Source: an uncultured Prevotellaceae bacterium
GTDB lineage: Bacteria; Bacteroidota; Bacteroidia; Bacteroidales; Bacteroidaceae
Direction of reading: 5' to 3'
Assembly (NCBI GenBank): GCA_902780025.1
Contig: CACZDV010000021.1
Location: 1 to 50,238, forward strand
Length of the DNA: 50,238 nt
This document shows, piece after piece, positions 42,656-50,145 of this stretch. The translations under genes and the position numbers were made by a program. A model generated the notes under the pieces. That model made no database searches and was not told the origin of the DNA. It saw nothing but the letters and a program-made list of their open reading frames with translations. The number at the start of each line of letters is the position of its first letter. Position 1 is the stretch's first letter.

Positions 42656-43414
42656 ATGGGATTAGCTAAACGAATCATACCCTGCCTGGACGTGAAGGAC
42701 GGCGAGACCGTCAAGGGCACGAACTTCGTCAACCTGCGCTCGGCGGGCGACCCGGTAGAACTGGGCAAAGCCTATTCGGAACAGGGTGCCGACGAGTTGT
42801 GCTTCCTGGATATCACGGCAAGTTTCGAGGGTCGCAAGACTTTTACGGATATGGTGACACGCGTGGCCAAGGAGATAAATATCCCCTTCACCGTTGGCGG
42901 CGGCATCAACGAATTGGCTGACGTAGAGCGGCTGCTCTATGCAGGAGCTGACAAAGTGAGTGTCAATAGCGCCGCCATCCGTCGCCCGCAGCTCATCGAC
43001 GAGATTACCACCCGCTTCGGCTCTCAAGTGTGCGTCTGTGCCATTGACGCCCGTTTCGATGAGGACGGCTGGCATTGCTACTTGAAAGGCGGTCGTGAGC
43101 GGACGGAGCGCGGACTGTTCGAATGGGCTCATGAGGCTCAGGAACGTGGTGCAGGAGAGATACTGTTTACATCGATGAATCACGACGGCGTGAAGGAAGG
43201 CTATGCCAATGAAGCCCTGCGCGAACTGGCCGACACGCTGAACATCCCCATCATCGCCAGCGGTGGTGCTGGTAAGCGCGAGCATTTCCTTGATGTTTTC
43301 ACGGAAGGTCATGCCGATGCGGCGCTGGCCGCCAGCGTTTTCCACTTTGGCGAAATACCCGTACCCGAGTTGAAGCAATATTTAAAAAACGAAGGAATAA
43401 ACGTAAGATTATGA
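42656..43414 (+). CDS. hisF: Imidazole glycerol phosphate synthase, cyclase subunit
   Basis: 252 residues. TIM-barrel partner of HisH; it joins ammonia to PRFAR to yield IGP and AICAR. Catalytic Asp in IPCLDVKDG (near 12), phosphate loops VGGGI and ASGGAG, and the second Asp in VCAIDARF. It overlaps hisIE by 4 bp. The AICAR product feeds the purine route, where purU also acts. Confidence 0.96.
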   Translation: MGLAKRIIPCLDVKDGETVKGTNFVNLRSAGDPVELGKAYSEQGADELCFLDITASFEGRKTFTDMVTRVAKEINIPFTVGGGINELADVERLLYAGADKVSVNSAAIRRPQLIDEITTRFGSQVCVCAIDARFDEDGWHCYLKGGRERTERGLFEWAHEAQERGAGEILFTSMNHDGVKEGYANEALRELADTLNIPIIASGGAGKREHFLDVFTEGHADAALAASVFHFGEIPVPELKQYLKNEGINVRL

Positions 43415-44058
43415 AGATAGATTTTGAAAAGTGCGGCGGTCTCGTACCCGCTATCATTCAGGACGCTCAGACTAAGAACGTGCTCATGTTAGGATACATG
43501 AATCAGGAAGCTTTCGACAAGACGTTGGAAACGAAGAAGGTGACTTTCTGGTCGCGCTCACGCAACTGTCTTTGGACAAAAGGTGAAACAAGTGGAAACT
43601 TCCTGAACCTGGTTGATGTGAAGATCGACTGCGACAACGACACATTATTGGTTCGTGCCATACCTGACGGGCCTACGTGCCACAAAGGTACTGACACCTG
43701 CTGGGGCGAAGACAACAGACAGAATCCCCTGCTGTTCCTCACGGAGTTGCAGGACTTCATCAATCGTCGTTATGAGGAGATGCCTGAAGGTTCCTATACC
43801 ACCTCGCTGTTCAAGGATGGCATCAACCGCATCGCCCAGAAGGTGGGTGAAGAAGCCTTGGAGGCTGTTATCGAGGCAACCAACGGAACCAGCGAAAAGC
43901 TTGTCTATGAGGCCAGCGATATGATTTATCACCTCATTGTCCTGCTCACCAGCAAAGGGCTGCGCATTGAGGATGTGGCTGCCGAATTAGCCAAGCGCCA
44001 CGACCCGAACTGGGACAAGCAGCGTCGCGCTGCCAAAGCTGCAGGAACGATGGAGTAA
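43411..44058 (+). CDS. hisIE: Bifunctional phosphoribosyl-AMP cyclohydrolase / phosphoribosyl-ATP pyrophosphatase
   Basis: 215 residues, two domains. The cyclohydrolase (about 1-115) has [20 protein letters not shown] and the zinc Cys/His set in CDNDTLLV and [12 protein letters not shown]. The pyrophosphohydrolase (about 125-215) has the helical EE motif [11 protein letters not shown] and [11 protein letters not shown]. The fusion covers steps 2 and 3 of histidine synthesis. hisG, hisD, hisC and hisB are not in the window. Confidence 0.95.
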   Translation: MKIDFEKCGGLVPAIIQDAQTKNVLMLGYMNQEAFDKTLETKKVTFWSRSRNCLWTKGETSGNFLNLVDVKIDCDNDTLLVRAIPDGPTCHKGTDTCWGEDNRQNPLLFLTELQDFINRRYEEMPEGSYTTSLFKDGINRIAQKVGEEALEAVIEATNGTSEKLVYEASDMIYHLIVLLTSKGLRIEDVAAELAKRHDPNWDKQRRAAKAAGTME

Positions 44059-44100
44059 GAAATGAGAAGTGAAGAGTGAAGAGTGAAGAAGTGAAGAGTT
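44059..44100 (+). repeat. GTGAAGA-type repeats before ftsE
   Basis: The spacer holds GTGAAGA units in tandem (at about 44070-44093, one with an extra A), ending at the ftsE ATG. Each contains a TGA stop followed by AAGAG. A related string on the other strand is at 49391-49408. Confidence 0.8.
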
Positions 44101-44814
44101 ATGCTGATAAATTATAAGAATGTAGATATTTTCCATAAGGATGGCGATACCGTACTGCGCGGTGTTGACTTCCACGTGGAGGAAGGTGAGTTCATCTACC
44201 TCATCGGACGTGTGGGTTCCGGTAAGAGTTCGCTATTGAAAACCATCTATTGCGAAATGGACATTGACGATGCCGACGAAGCTGTCGTTTTGGGGCATGA
44301 CCTGCTGACAATCCGTCAGAAAGAGATTCCCGAACTGCGCCGCAAGATGGGCATCATCTTCCAGGATTTACAGTTGCTAAGTGACCGTAATGTCTACCGG
44401 AACCTGTATTTCGTGCTGAAGGCAACGGGGTGGAATGACAAGGATGCTATCAACAAGCGCATTGATGAAGTATTGGAGCAAGTGAACATGAGCGACATGA
44501 AGGAACGTATGCCCCATGAGTTGTCGGGCGGCGAGCAGCAACGCATATCTATAGCCCGTGCGCTGCTTAACAGTCCTCAACTCATTGTCGCTGATGAGCC
44601 TACTGCAAGTCTCGACGTTGAGACGGCAGACACCATCATCAAACTTCTTCGCGAGATTTCGCTTCGTGGGACGGCAGTTATCCTGACCACTCACAACCGC
44701 TCACTCTTAAACAAGTATCCTGGCATCGTCTATCGTTGCAACGACGAGAGGTTGGAGGAAGTGACCAACGCCTACAATCAGATGCAGCTGTCAGAAGAAG
44801 AATTGAAGGATTGA
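44101..44814 (+). CDS. ftsE: Cell division ATP-binding protein FtsE-like
   Basis: 237 residues, an ABC ATPase: Walker A GRVGSGKSS (about 36-44), Q loop in GIIFQDLQLL, signature LSGGEQQR (about 140-147), Walker B LIVADEPTA (about 160-168) and H loop TTHN. The sequence is of the FtsE type, which works with FtsX to activate cell-wall hydrolases at the septum. FtsX is not adjacent; lysC follows, as in other Bacteroidetes arrangements. A MacB/LolD-type partner cannot be excluded by sequence alone. Confidence 0.82.
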   Translation: MLINYKNVDIFHKDGDTVLRGVDFHVEEGEFIYLIGRVGSGKSSLLKTIYCEMDIDDADEAVVLGHDLLTIRQKEIPELRRKMGIIFQDLQLLSDRNVYRNLYFVLKATGWNDKDAINKRIDEVLEQVNMSDMKERMPHELSGGEQQRISIARALLNSPQLIVADEPTASLDVETADTIIKLLREISLRGTAVILTTHNRSLLNKYPGIVYRCNDERLEEVTNAYNQMQLSEEELKD

Positions 44815-44837
44815 ATAATTAAAACATAAGAAGGACT

Positions 44838-46154
44838 ATGAAAGTTATGAAATTCGGCGGAACCTCCGTAGGTACGCCACAGAGAATGAAGGAAGTAACC
44901 GGTCTCGTCACCAAGTCAGGCGAGCCTGTATTCGTTGTACTCTCAGCTATGTCGGGAACCACCAACTCGCTGGTGGAGATTTCTGACTATCTCTACAAGA
45001 AGAACCCTGATGGTGCCAACGAGGTCATCAACCGTTTGGAGTCCAAGTACATGAAACATGTGGAAGAGCTCTACACCAAGGACGATGCCAAGCAGACCAC
45101 CCGTGACTTCCTGAAGGAAGAGTTCAACTACCTGCGCTCGTTCACCAAGGAGATTTTCACCTCGTTCGAGGAGAAGGCCATTGTGGCCCAAGGCGAGATG
45201 ATGTCTACCAACATGGTGGTGAACTACATGAAGGAGCAGGGCATCAAAGCCGTGTTGCTGAATGCACTCGACTTCATGCGTACTGACAAGAACGCAGAGC
45301 CCGACCCCGTTTACATCAAGGAGAAGCTGAGTGCCATTATGGCCGAGAACGAGGGACAGCAGGTTTACATCACGCAGGGATTCATCTGCCGTAATGCCTA
45401 TGGCGAGATCGACAATCTGCAGCGTGGCGGTTCCGACTATACGGCATCGCTCATCGGTGCCGCCCTCAATGCTGAGGAGATTCAGATCTGGACGGATATC
45501 GACGGCATGCATAACAACGACCCGCGTATCGTCGACAAGACACAGCCTGTTCACCAGCTGCAGTTCGAGGAAGCTGCCGAGTTGGCTTACTTCGGTGCAA
45601 AGATCCTGCACCCGACGTGCGTCCAGCCCGCCAAGTATGCCGGCATCCCCGTCCGTCTGCTGAACACGATGGACCCTGATGCTGAGGGCACCACCATCTC
45701 GAACCAGACGGAGTACGGAAAGATCAAGGCCGTCGCTGCCAAGGACAACATCATCGCCATCAAGATCAAGTCATCGCGCATGCTGTTAGCAACTGGTTTC
45801 CTGCGCAAGGTCTTCGAGATCTTCGAGTCCTACCAGACGCCCATCGATATGGTTTGTACCTCTGAGGTAGGTGTCTCCATGAGTATCGACAACTCTTCCC
45901 ATCTGGGCGAGATCGTAGACGAACTGAAGAAGTACGGTACCGTTACCGTTGACACCGGCATGTGCATCATCTGTGTGGTGGGCGACCTCGACTGGTCGAA
46001 CATCGGCTTCGAGACCCAGGTGATGGATGCCCTGAAGAACATTCCTGTTCGCATGATCAGCTATGGCGGTTCCAACTACAACATCTCGTTCCTCATCAAG
46101 GAGGAGGACAAGAAGCGCGCCCTTCAGAGTCTGAGCGATAACCTGTTTAACTGA
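44838..46154 (+). CDS. lysC: Aspartate kinase
   Basis: 438 residues, monofunctional. It phosphorylates aspartate, the first step to lysine, threonine and methionine. KFGGTSVG (5-12) is the nucleotide/aspartate motif, with RGGSDYTASLIG and WTDIDGMHNNDPR further on, and two ACT domains (about 300-438) for feedback control by lysine or threonine. It is followed 10 bp later by lysA, so the unit serves lysine and diaminopimelate for cell wall. Confidence 0.95.
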   Translation: MKVMKFGGTSVGTPQRMKEVTGLVTKSGEPVFVVLSAMSGTTNSLVEISDYLYKKNPDGANEVINRLESKYMKHVEELYTKDDAKQTTRDFLKEEFNYLRSFTKEIFTSFEEKAIVAQGEMMSTNMVVNYMKEQGIKAVLLNALDFMRTDKNAEPDPVYIKEKLSAIMAENEGQQVYITQGFICRNAYGEIDNLQRGGSDYTASLIGAALNAEEIQIWTDIDGMHNNDPRIVDKTQPVHQLQFEEAAELAYFGAKILHPTCVQPAKYAGIPVRLLNTMDPDAEGTTISNQTEYGKIKAVAAKDNIIAIKIKSSRMLLATGFLRKVFEIFESYQTPIDMVCTSEVGVSMSIDNSSHLGEIVDELKKYGTVTVDTGMCIICVVGDLDWSNIGFETQVMDALKNIPVRMISYGGSNYNISFLIKEEDKKRALQSLSDNLFN

Positions 46155-46164
46155 TAGAAGGTTT

Positions 46165-47322
46165 ATGAAAGGTATATTTCCAGTAGAACGGTTCCAGACT
46201 ATAAGGACACCGTTCTACTACTACGACACAGAACTGCTAAGACAGACATTACGCGCCATCACGGCCGAGACCAGCCGTCATGAAGGATGGCACGTTCACT
46301 ATGCCATTAAGGCCAATGCCAACCCCAAGTTGCTCACCATTATCCGTGAGGCAGGCTTGGGTGCCGACTGCGTTAGCGGCGGCGAGATTGAGGCTTGTAT
46401 TCGAGCAGGCTTTCCTGGCTCAAAGATTGTCTACGCCGGCGTAGGCAAGAGCGACTGGGAAATCAACCTCGGACTGGACCGCGACATTTTCTGTTTCAAC
46501 GTCGAGAGCATCCCTGAGCTGGAAGTCATCAACGAACTGGCAGCCGCCAAGGGCAAGGTGGCCCGCGTGGCTTTCCGACTGAACCCCAATGTAGGCGCTC
46601 ACACCCATGCCAACATTACTACCGGCCTGGCCGAGAACAAGTTCGGCATCGCCATGCGCGACATGGTGCCCGTCATCGAGCATGCCAGCCAGCTGAAGAA
46701 CGTCCAAGTCGTAGGACTGCACTTCCACATCGGCAGTCAGATTCTGGACATGGGCGACTTCCAGGCACTCTGTAACCGCATCAACGAGCTGCAAGACGAG
46801 TTGGAACGCCACCGCATCCGCGTAGAGCACATCAACGTGGGCGGCGGACTGGGTATTGACTACGAGCATCCCAACCGTGTTCCCCTGCCCGACTTCAAGG
46901 CTTACTTCGACACTTACGCCAAGAAACTGAAGTTACGTTCTGGCCAGACCCTGCATTTCGAACTGGGTCGTGCCGTTGTGGCACAATGCGGCTCGCTTAT
47001 CACGCGTACCTTATATATAAAGAAGGGGGCTGTGAAGCAGTTTGCCATCGTCGATGCCGGTTTCCCTGACCTGATCCGTCCTGCCCTCTATCAGGCCTAC
47101 CACAAGATAGAGAACATCACCAGCGAGGAACCGATGGACACCTACGACGTAGTGGGCCCCATCTGCGAATCGACTGACGTCTTTGCCAAGCAGATAGATT
47201 TGAACGGCACCAAGCGCGGCGACCTCTTGGCCATCCGCTCAGCAGGAGCCTACGGCGAAATCATGGCTTCACAGTACAACTGTCGCCAGCTGCCCGTAGG
47301 TTATACCAGCGACGAACTCTGA
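46165..47322 (+). CDS. lysA: Diaminopimelate decarboxylase
   Basis: 385 residues. Fold type III PLP enzyme converting meso-diaminopimelate to lysine. PLP Lys in HYAIKANANP (near 49), HFHIGSQ, the GGGLGIDY phosphate loop and the substrate block CESTDVFAK. Slightly shorter than the E. coli enzyme (420). Its stop abuts the stop of the channel gene on the other strand. Confidence 0.95.
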   Translation: MKGIFPVERFQTIRTPFYYYDTELLRQTLRAITAETSRHEGWHVHYAIKANANPKLLTIIREAGLGADCVSGGEIEACIRAGFPGSKIVYAGVGKSDWEINLGLDRDIFCFNVESIPELEVINELAAAKGKVARVAFRLNPNVGAHTHANITTGLAENKFGIAMRDMVPVIEHASQLKNVQVVGLHFHIGSQILDMGDFQALCNRINELQDELERHRIRVEHINVGGGLGIDYEHPNRVPLPDFKAYFDTYAKKLKLRSGQTLHFELGRAVVAQCGSLITRTLYIKKGAVKQFAIVDAGFPDLIRPALYQAYHKIENITSEEPMDTYDVVGPICESTDVFAKQIDLNGTKRGDLLAIRSAGAYGEIMASQYNCRQLPVGYTSDEL

Positions 47323-47949
47323 TCATGACTCCCTACCCTCGCCTTTGAGCGTGGGCAGGGAGATATGATAGCGTACGGCAAGGAAGCGAATCACACAAGT
47401 AGTAAGAAACGATATGGTGGCTGTCAGTTCTACTGGCAGCCCTATTTCTGTCAGGCCCCAATAGGCGACACCTCCTAAGACACAAGCCATTGCGTAGATT
47501 TCCTTGTGGAAGATGACAGGCTCGTTGTTCAACAGCACGTCGCGGATAACACCACCCGCCGAACCCGTGATACATCCCATGATGATAGCCACCCAGAAAG
47601 GCTGTCCGAAGGCCAGCGACTTCTGTATGCCCGCAATGGTGAACAGGGCCAGTCCCAACGTATCAAACACAAACCACGCATTCTTCAGCGGTTCCATCCA
47701 TCGTCCGAAGAACGCCACCGTCAGCAGCGCCACGGCCGTACATATCAGATAGATAGGTGTCGTCATCCAGAAAGGCGTGGTGCCCAGCATCACGTCGCGC
47801 ATCGTACCACCACCTATAGCAACGGCAATGCCACAGATATAGCCGCCAAACCAGTCAAAATGCTTGGCAGCTGCGTGACGAATACCTGATATGGCAAAGG
47901 CAAACGTACCTAACAGCTCAATAATCCTAATAACAATATCTTGTTCCAC
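47323..47949 (-). CDS. TRIC-type / UPF0126 membrane protein
   Basis: 208 residues, six to seven membrane segments in two repeated halves (about 8-88 and 92-175) of the YadS/UPF0126 family, the bacterial relatives of trimeric intracellular cation channels. GGGTMRDVMLG and GSAGGVIRDVLL are the matching glycine-rich turns of the two halves. Start is GTG at 47949, directly after a long heptamer array. The last ten or so residues (LPTLKGEGRES) come from a GC-rich hairpin at 47329-47362 that probably was added to the gene end. Confidence 0.88.
   Translation of the reverse strand: MEQDIVIRIIELLGTFAFAISGIRHAAAKHFDWFGGYICGIAVAIGGGTMRDVMLGTTPFWMTTPIYLICTAVALLTVAFFGRWMEPLKNAWFVFDTLGLALFTIAGIQKSLAFGQPFWVAIIMGCITGSAGGVIRDVLLNNEPVIFHKEIYAMACVLGGVAYWGLTEIGLPVELTATISFLTTCVIRFLAVRYHISLPTLKGEGRES
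47329..47362. terminator. Hairpin at the lysA / channel-gene junction
   Basis: CTCCCT, CCC and CGC (47329-47342) pair with GCG, GGG and AGGGAG (47349-47362), 12 pairs with two mismatches and a 6-nt loop. It lies between converging genes and inside the end of the minus-strand frame. There is no clear T run, so it may be a repeat element or a processing/stability hairpin rather than a true terminator. Confidence 0.6.
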
Positions 47950-47953
47950 TCCT

Positions 47954-48044
47954 CTCCTTACTCCTTACTCCTTACTCCTTACTACTTACTCCTTACTCCT
48001 TACTCCTTACTCCTTACTCCTTACTCCTTACTCCTTACTCCTTA
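47954..48044 (-). repeat. Thirteen heptamers (TAAGGAG type) between rarA and the channel gene
   Basis: On the plus strand CTCCTTA is repeated 13 times in register (47954-48044), with a single variant (CTACTTA, 47982-47988). On the minus, coding, strand this is TAAGGAG: stop plus consensus Shine-Dalgarno core. The rarA stop TAA (48037-48035) is within the array, and it ends a few bases before the GTG start of the channel gene. Confidence 0.95.
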
Positions 48045-49309
48045 TACCTTCCCCCCCAATACGCTACCATCCGTTCGTAAAGCTTCTCCTCCGACGGCGA
48101 GTGCTGTCCGTGCCACAGCCGTTCGCCCACGAGCGCATCAGGCAGATACTGCTGAGGCGTGAAATGGCCTGGAAAGTCGTGCGGATATTTATAGCCGTCG
48201 TGATAGCCCAACTCCTTCATCAGCTGCGTGGGGGCATTACGGATGGGCAGCGGAACGGGCTGATTACCAGTACGTCGCACTAAGTCGAGGGCGGCGTCGA
48301 TGCCTAAGTAAGCCGAATTGCTCTTCGCCGATGTCGCCAGATAGACCGTACACTCTGCCAAGGGAATACGACCCTCAGGCCATCCTATCTTCTGAACGGC
48401 ATCAAAGGCCGCATTGGCCAGCAGCAGGGCATTGGGATTTGCCAACCCGATGTCCTCAGCCGCCGAGATCACCAGTCGGCGGGCAATGAACTTCGGGTCT
48501 TCCCCACCCTCTATCATCCGCGCTAACCAGTAGAGAGCCGCATCAGGGTCGCTGCCCCGGATGCTCTTGATGAAGGCCGAGATGATGTCGTAGTGCATCT
48601 CGCCGTCCTTGTCGTAGGCCAGCGGGTTCTGCTGCAAGCGGGTCAGGACGATTTCATCGTTGACAACGACCTTTTCGGAAGCATCAGCCTCTACCACTAA
48701 CTCCAGGATGTTCAACAGCTTACGGGCGTCGCCACCGCTGAATCGCAACAAAGCATCCGTCTCAGCCAGTTCAATGTCACGCTCCTTCAGGATGATGTCC
48801 GTCGTGACGGCCCGATGCAGCAACTGCAGCAGGTCGTCCTTCTCTAATGACTTCAGCACATAAAGCTGGCAACGCGACAGCAGCGGACGGATGACCTCGA
48901 ACGAAGGATTCTCCGTCGTAGCACCTATCAGGGTGACGATACCCCGCTCTACAGCCCCTAACAACGAGTCCTGCTGTGACTTCGAGAAACGGTGAATCTC
49001 GTCGATAAACAGGATGGGCGAAGCCTCGTTGAAGAAGCGCCCCTTCTGAGCCTTCTCTATCACATCGCGCACATCCTTCACGCCGCTGGTCACTGCCGAC
49101 AGCGTATAGAACGGCGTCTCCAGCCGGTTGGCGATAATCTGCGCCAGTGTCGTCTTTCCCACGCCCGGCGGTCCCCATAGTATGAACGACGAGATGCGTC
49201 CTGAGTCGATCATCCGACGCAGGATAGCCCCCTCGCCCACCAAGTGCTGCTGTCCGATATAGTCGTCGAGCGTACGGGGTCTCAGTCTTTCAGCTAATGG
49301 TTGTGACAT
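48035..49309 (-). CDS. rarA: Replication-associated recombination protein A
   Basis: 424 residues, a normal length. AAA+ ATPase related to clamp loaders (RarA/MgsA, WRNIP1), acting at stalled replication forks. N-terminal MSQPLAERLRP, Walker A GPPGVGKTT (about 47-55), Walker B LFIDEIHRF (about 99-107), sensor GATTENPSF, and a C-terminal helical tetramerisation part with the conserved PHDFPGH. It has its own promoter and is followed by the heptamer array. Confidence 0.95.
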   Translation of the reverse strand: MSQPLAERLRPRTLDDYIGQQHLVGEGAILRRMIDSGRISSFILWGPPGVGKTTLAQIIANRLETPFYTLSAVTSGVKDVRDVIEKAQKGRFFNEASPILFIDEIHRFSKSQQDSLLGAVERGIVTLIGATTENPSFEVIRPLLSRCQLYVLKSLEKDDLLQLLHRAVTTDIILKERDIELAETDALLRFSGGDARKLLNILELVVEADASEKVVVNDEIVLTRLQQNPLAYDKDGEMHYDIISAFIKSIRGSDPDAALYWLARMIEGGEDPKFIARRLVISAAEDIGLANPNALLLANAAFDAVQKIGWPEGRIPLAECTVYLATSAKSNSAYLGIDAALDLVRRTGNQPVPLPIRNAPTQLMKELGYHDGYKYPHDFPGHFTPQQYLPDALVGERLWHGQHSPSEEKLYERMVAYWGGRYKE

Positions 49310-49326
49310 AATTCAGATACAAGGTA

Positions 49327-49357
49327 CAAAATTAAGCAATTATTTGGAAAGAACCAA
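49327..49357 (-). promoter_or_regulatory. Promoter of rarA
   Basis: TTG (49357-49355), 20 bp, TAATTTTG (49334-49327) on the minus strand; 17 bp before the start codon. Confidence 0.75.
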
Positions 49358-49423
49358 GAAAAATAAGCAGAAAAGTCAACGAAGGGGCTTCACTCTTCAC
49401 TTCTTCCCTCTTTTTCATTGAGG

Positions 49424-49483
49424 TTTAGTCTGACTAAACCACCCCTTTTGGTCGGAGCAAAGGTCGGGTTTAGTCCGACAAAA
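49424..49483 (+). repeat. Second array of three 15-bp dyads
   Basis: TTTAGTCTGACTAAA (49424-49438, extended to a perfect 19-bp palindrome 49422-49440), TTTGGTCGGAGCAAA (49447-49461, the motif in reverse) and TTTAGTCCGACAAAA (49469-49483). The spacers are 8 and 7 bp, exactly as in the array at 19319-19378. It lies about 115-155 bp upstream of rarA, in the 836-bp gene-free stretch 49310-50145. Confidence 0.8.
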
Positions 49484-49537
49484 GTGTCGCTCGCAAGTGC
49501 CCCTCCCCGCACGCAGACAGTCTATTTAGGTACTCCC

Positions 49538-49705
49538 TGCGTTACGCCCGTTACGCGTTACGCGTTACGTTAACGTGTCACACAACCATTATATTTATAT
49601 ATTATATATATATAATATATAAATATAAAATAAAATATCAGAATTATCAATGAGTTTGTCCTTTATTTTTGTTGCTTAACGTAACGCGTAACGGCGTAAC
49701 GCAAC
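49538..49705. repeat. Inverted GTTACGC repeats around a 40-bp AT palindrome
   Basis: The left arm (49538-49574) contains GTTACG four times; the right arm (49676-49705) is its reverse complement except for one base and one missing 7-bp unit. Between them lies a perfect 40-bp palindrome made only of A and T (49589-49628). The left arm is preceded by GC-rich filler (49484-49537) with no visible feature. Confidence 0.8.
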
Positions 49706-49741
49706 ACATGATTATCCTCTATTTCTGCGGAAAGTGGCGAA

Positions 49742-50008
49742 TAATTTTGGTGTTTACCGAAAAAGTTGAATTGAAAGACATAGAGCCAGCTTGGGAGAGT
49801 GGACGTCAGGGAAATTTTTCCCTCACGTAAAATATAATAGGAACATGAGCTGAAGTTTGAGCTCTCGTCGAACAAAACCAGGAACACGAATCCAAATTTG
49901 GATGGATGTTTAACGGGCGCAATTTTGCGCTCGTTGGTTACACGGACTTCGAGCGTGTTAAATTAGTGTTAAAGGCACCGGGAGCTATTGTTTCCGGGGC
50001 TTTTTCTT
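49742..50008 (+). ncRNA. Candidate structured RNA upstream of the HU-like gene
   Basis: A -7 box TAATTTTG (49742-49749) is followed by successive stem-loops: ACGT-AGGGAAA / TTTCCCT-ACGT (49803-49828), TCCAAATTTGGA (49891-49902), an 11-bp stem with AACG and GCGCAA arms (49912-49935), ACACG / CGTGT (49940-49958) and a terminator at 49973-50008. No convincing protein frame crosses it. A transcript of about 250 nt is inferred. No -33 element is clear. Confidence 0.45.
49973..50008 (+). terminator. Terminator before the HU-like gene promoter
   Basis: GGCACCGGGA pairs with TCCGGGGC across a loop that contains TATTG, followed by TTTTTCTTT (50000-50008). The -33 element of the next promoter is in its loop. 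Confidence 0.7.
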
Positions 50009-50018
50009 TGTAACTTTG
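49988..50018 (+). promoter_or_regulatory. Promoter of the HU-like gene
   Basis: TTG (49988-49990), exactly 20 bp, TAACTTTG (50011-50018). The start codon is 127 bp further, so the message has a long leader containing the hairpin CCGAGCG/CGCTCGG (50063-50086) and the repeated 10-mer GAGCGACAAG (50035-50044 and 50065-50074). Confidence 0.75.
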
Positions 50019-50145
50019 TGTTGTCATCGGAAAGGAGCGACAAGGCGCCTGTCAGCATCCTGCCGAGCGACAAGAAACCCGCTCGGCTTTGCCGCTTTTA
50101 CAAAGGCGACAGCCGACTAAAAGAACAACAAAAACTAACAAAATT

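Noticed and set aside
42662-43378. Minus-strand frame of 238 codons
   Set aside because: Shadow of hisF.
47954-48044. CRISPR array
   Set aside because: The units are 7 bp and directly adjacent, with no spacers of 30 bp and no cas genes.
49500-49720. Chromosomal replication origin
   Set aside because: AT-rich and palindromic, but no DnaA boxes of the TTATNCACA type and no dnaA or dnaN nearby.
49663-49887. Minus-strand frame of 74 codons in the right-hand gene-free stretch
   Set aside because: It crosses the hairpins and the GTTACGC repeat arm, which explains its RYAVTRYV-like tail; no family match or start signal.
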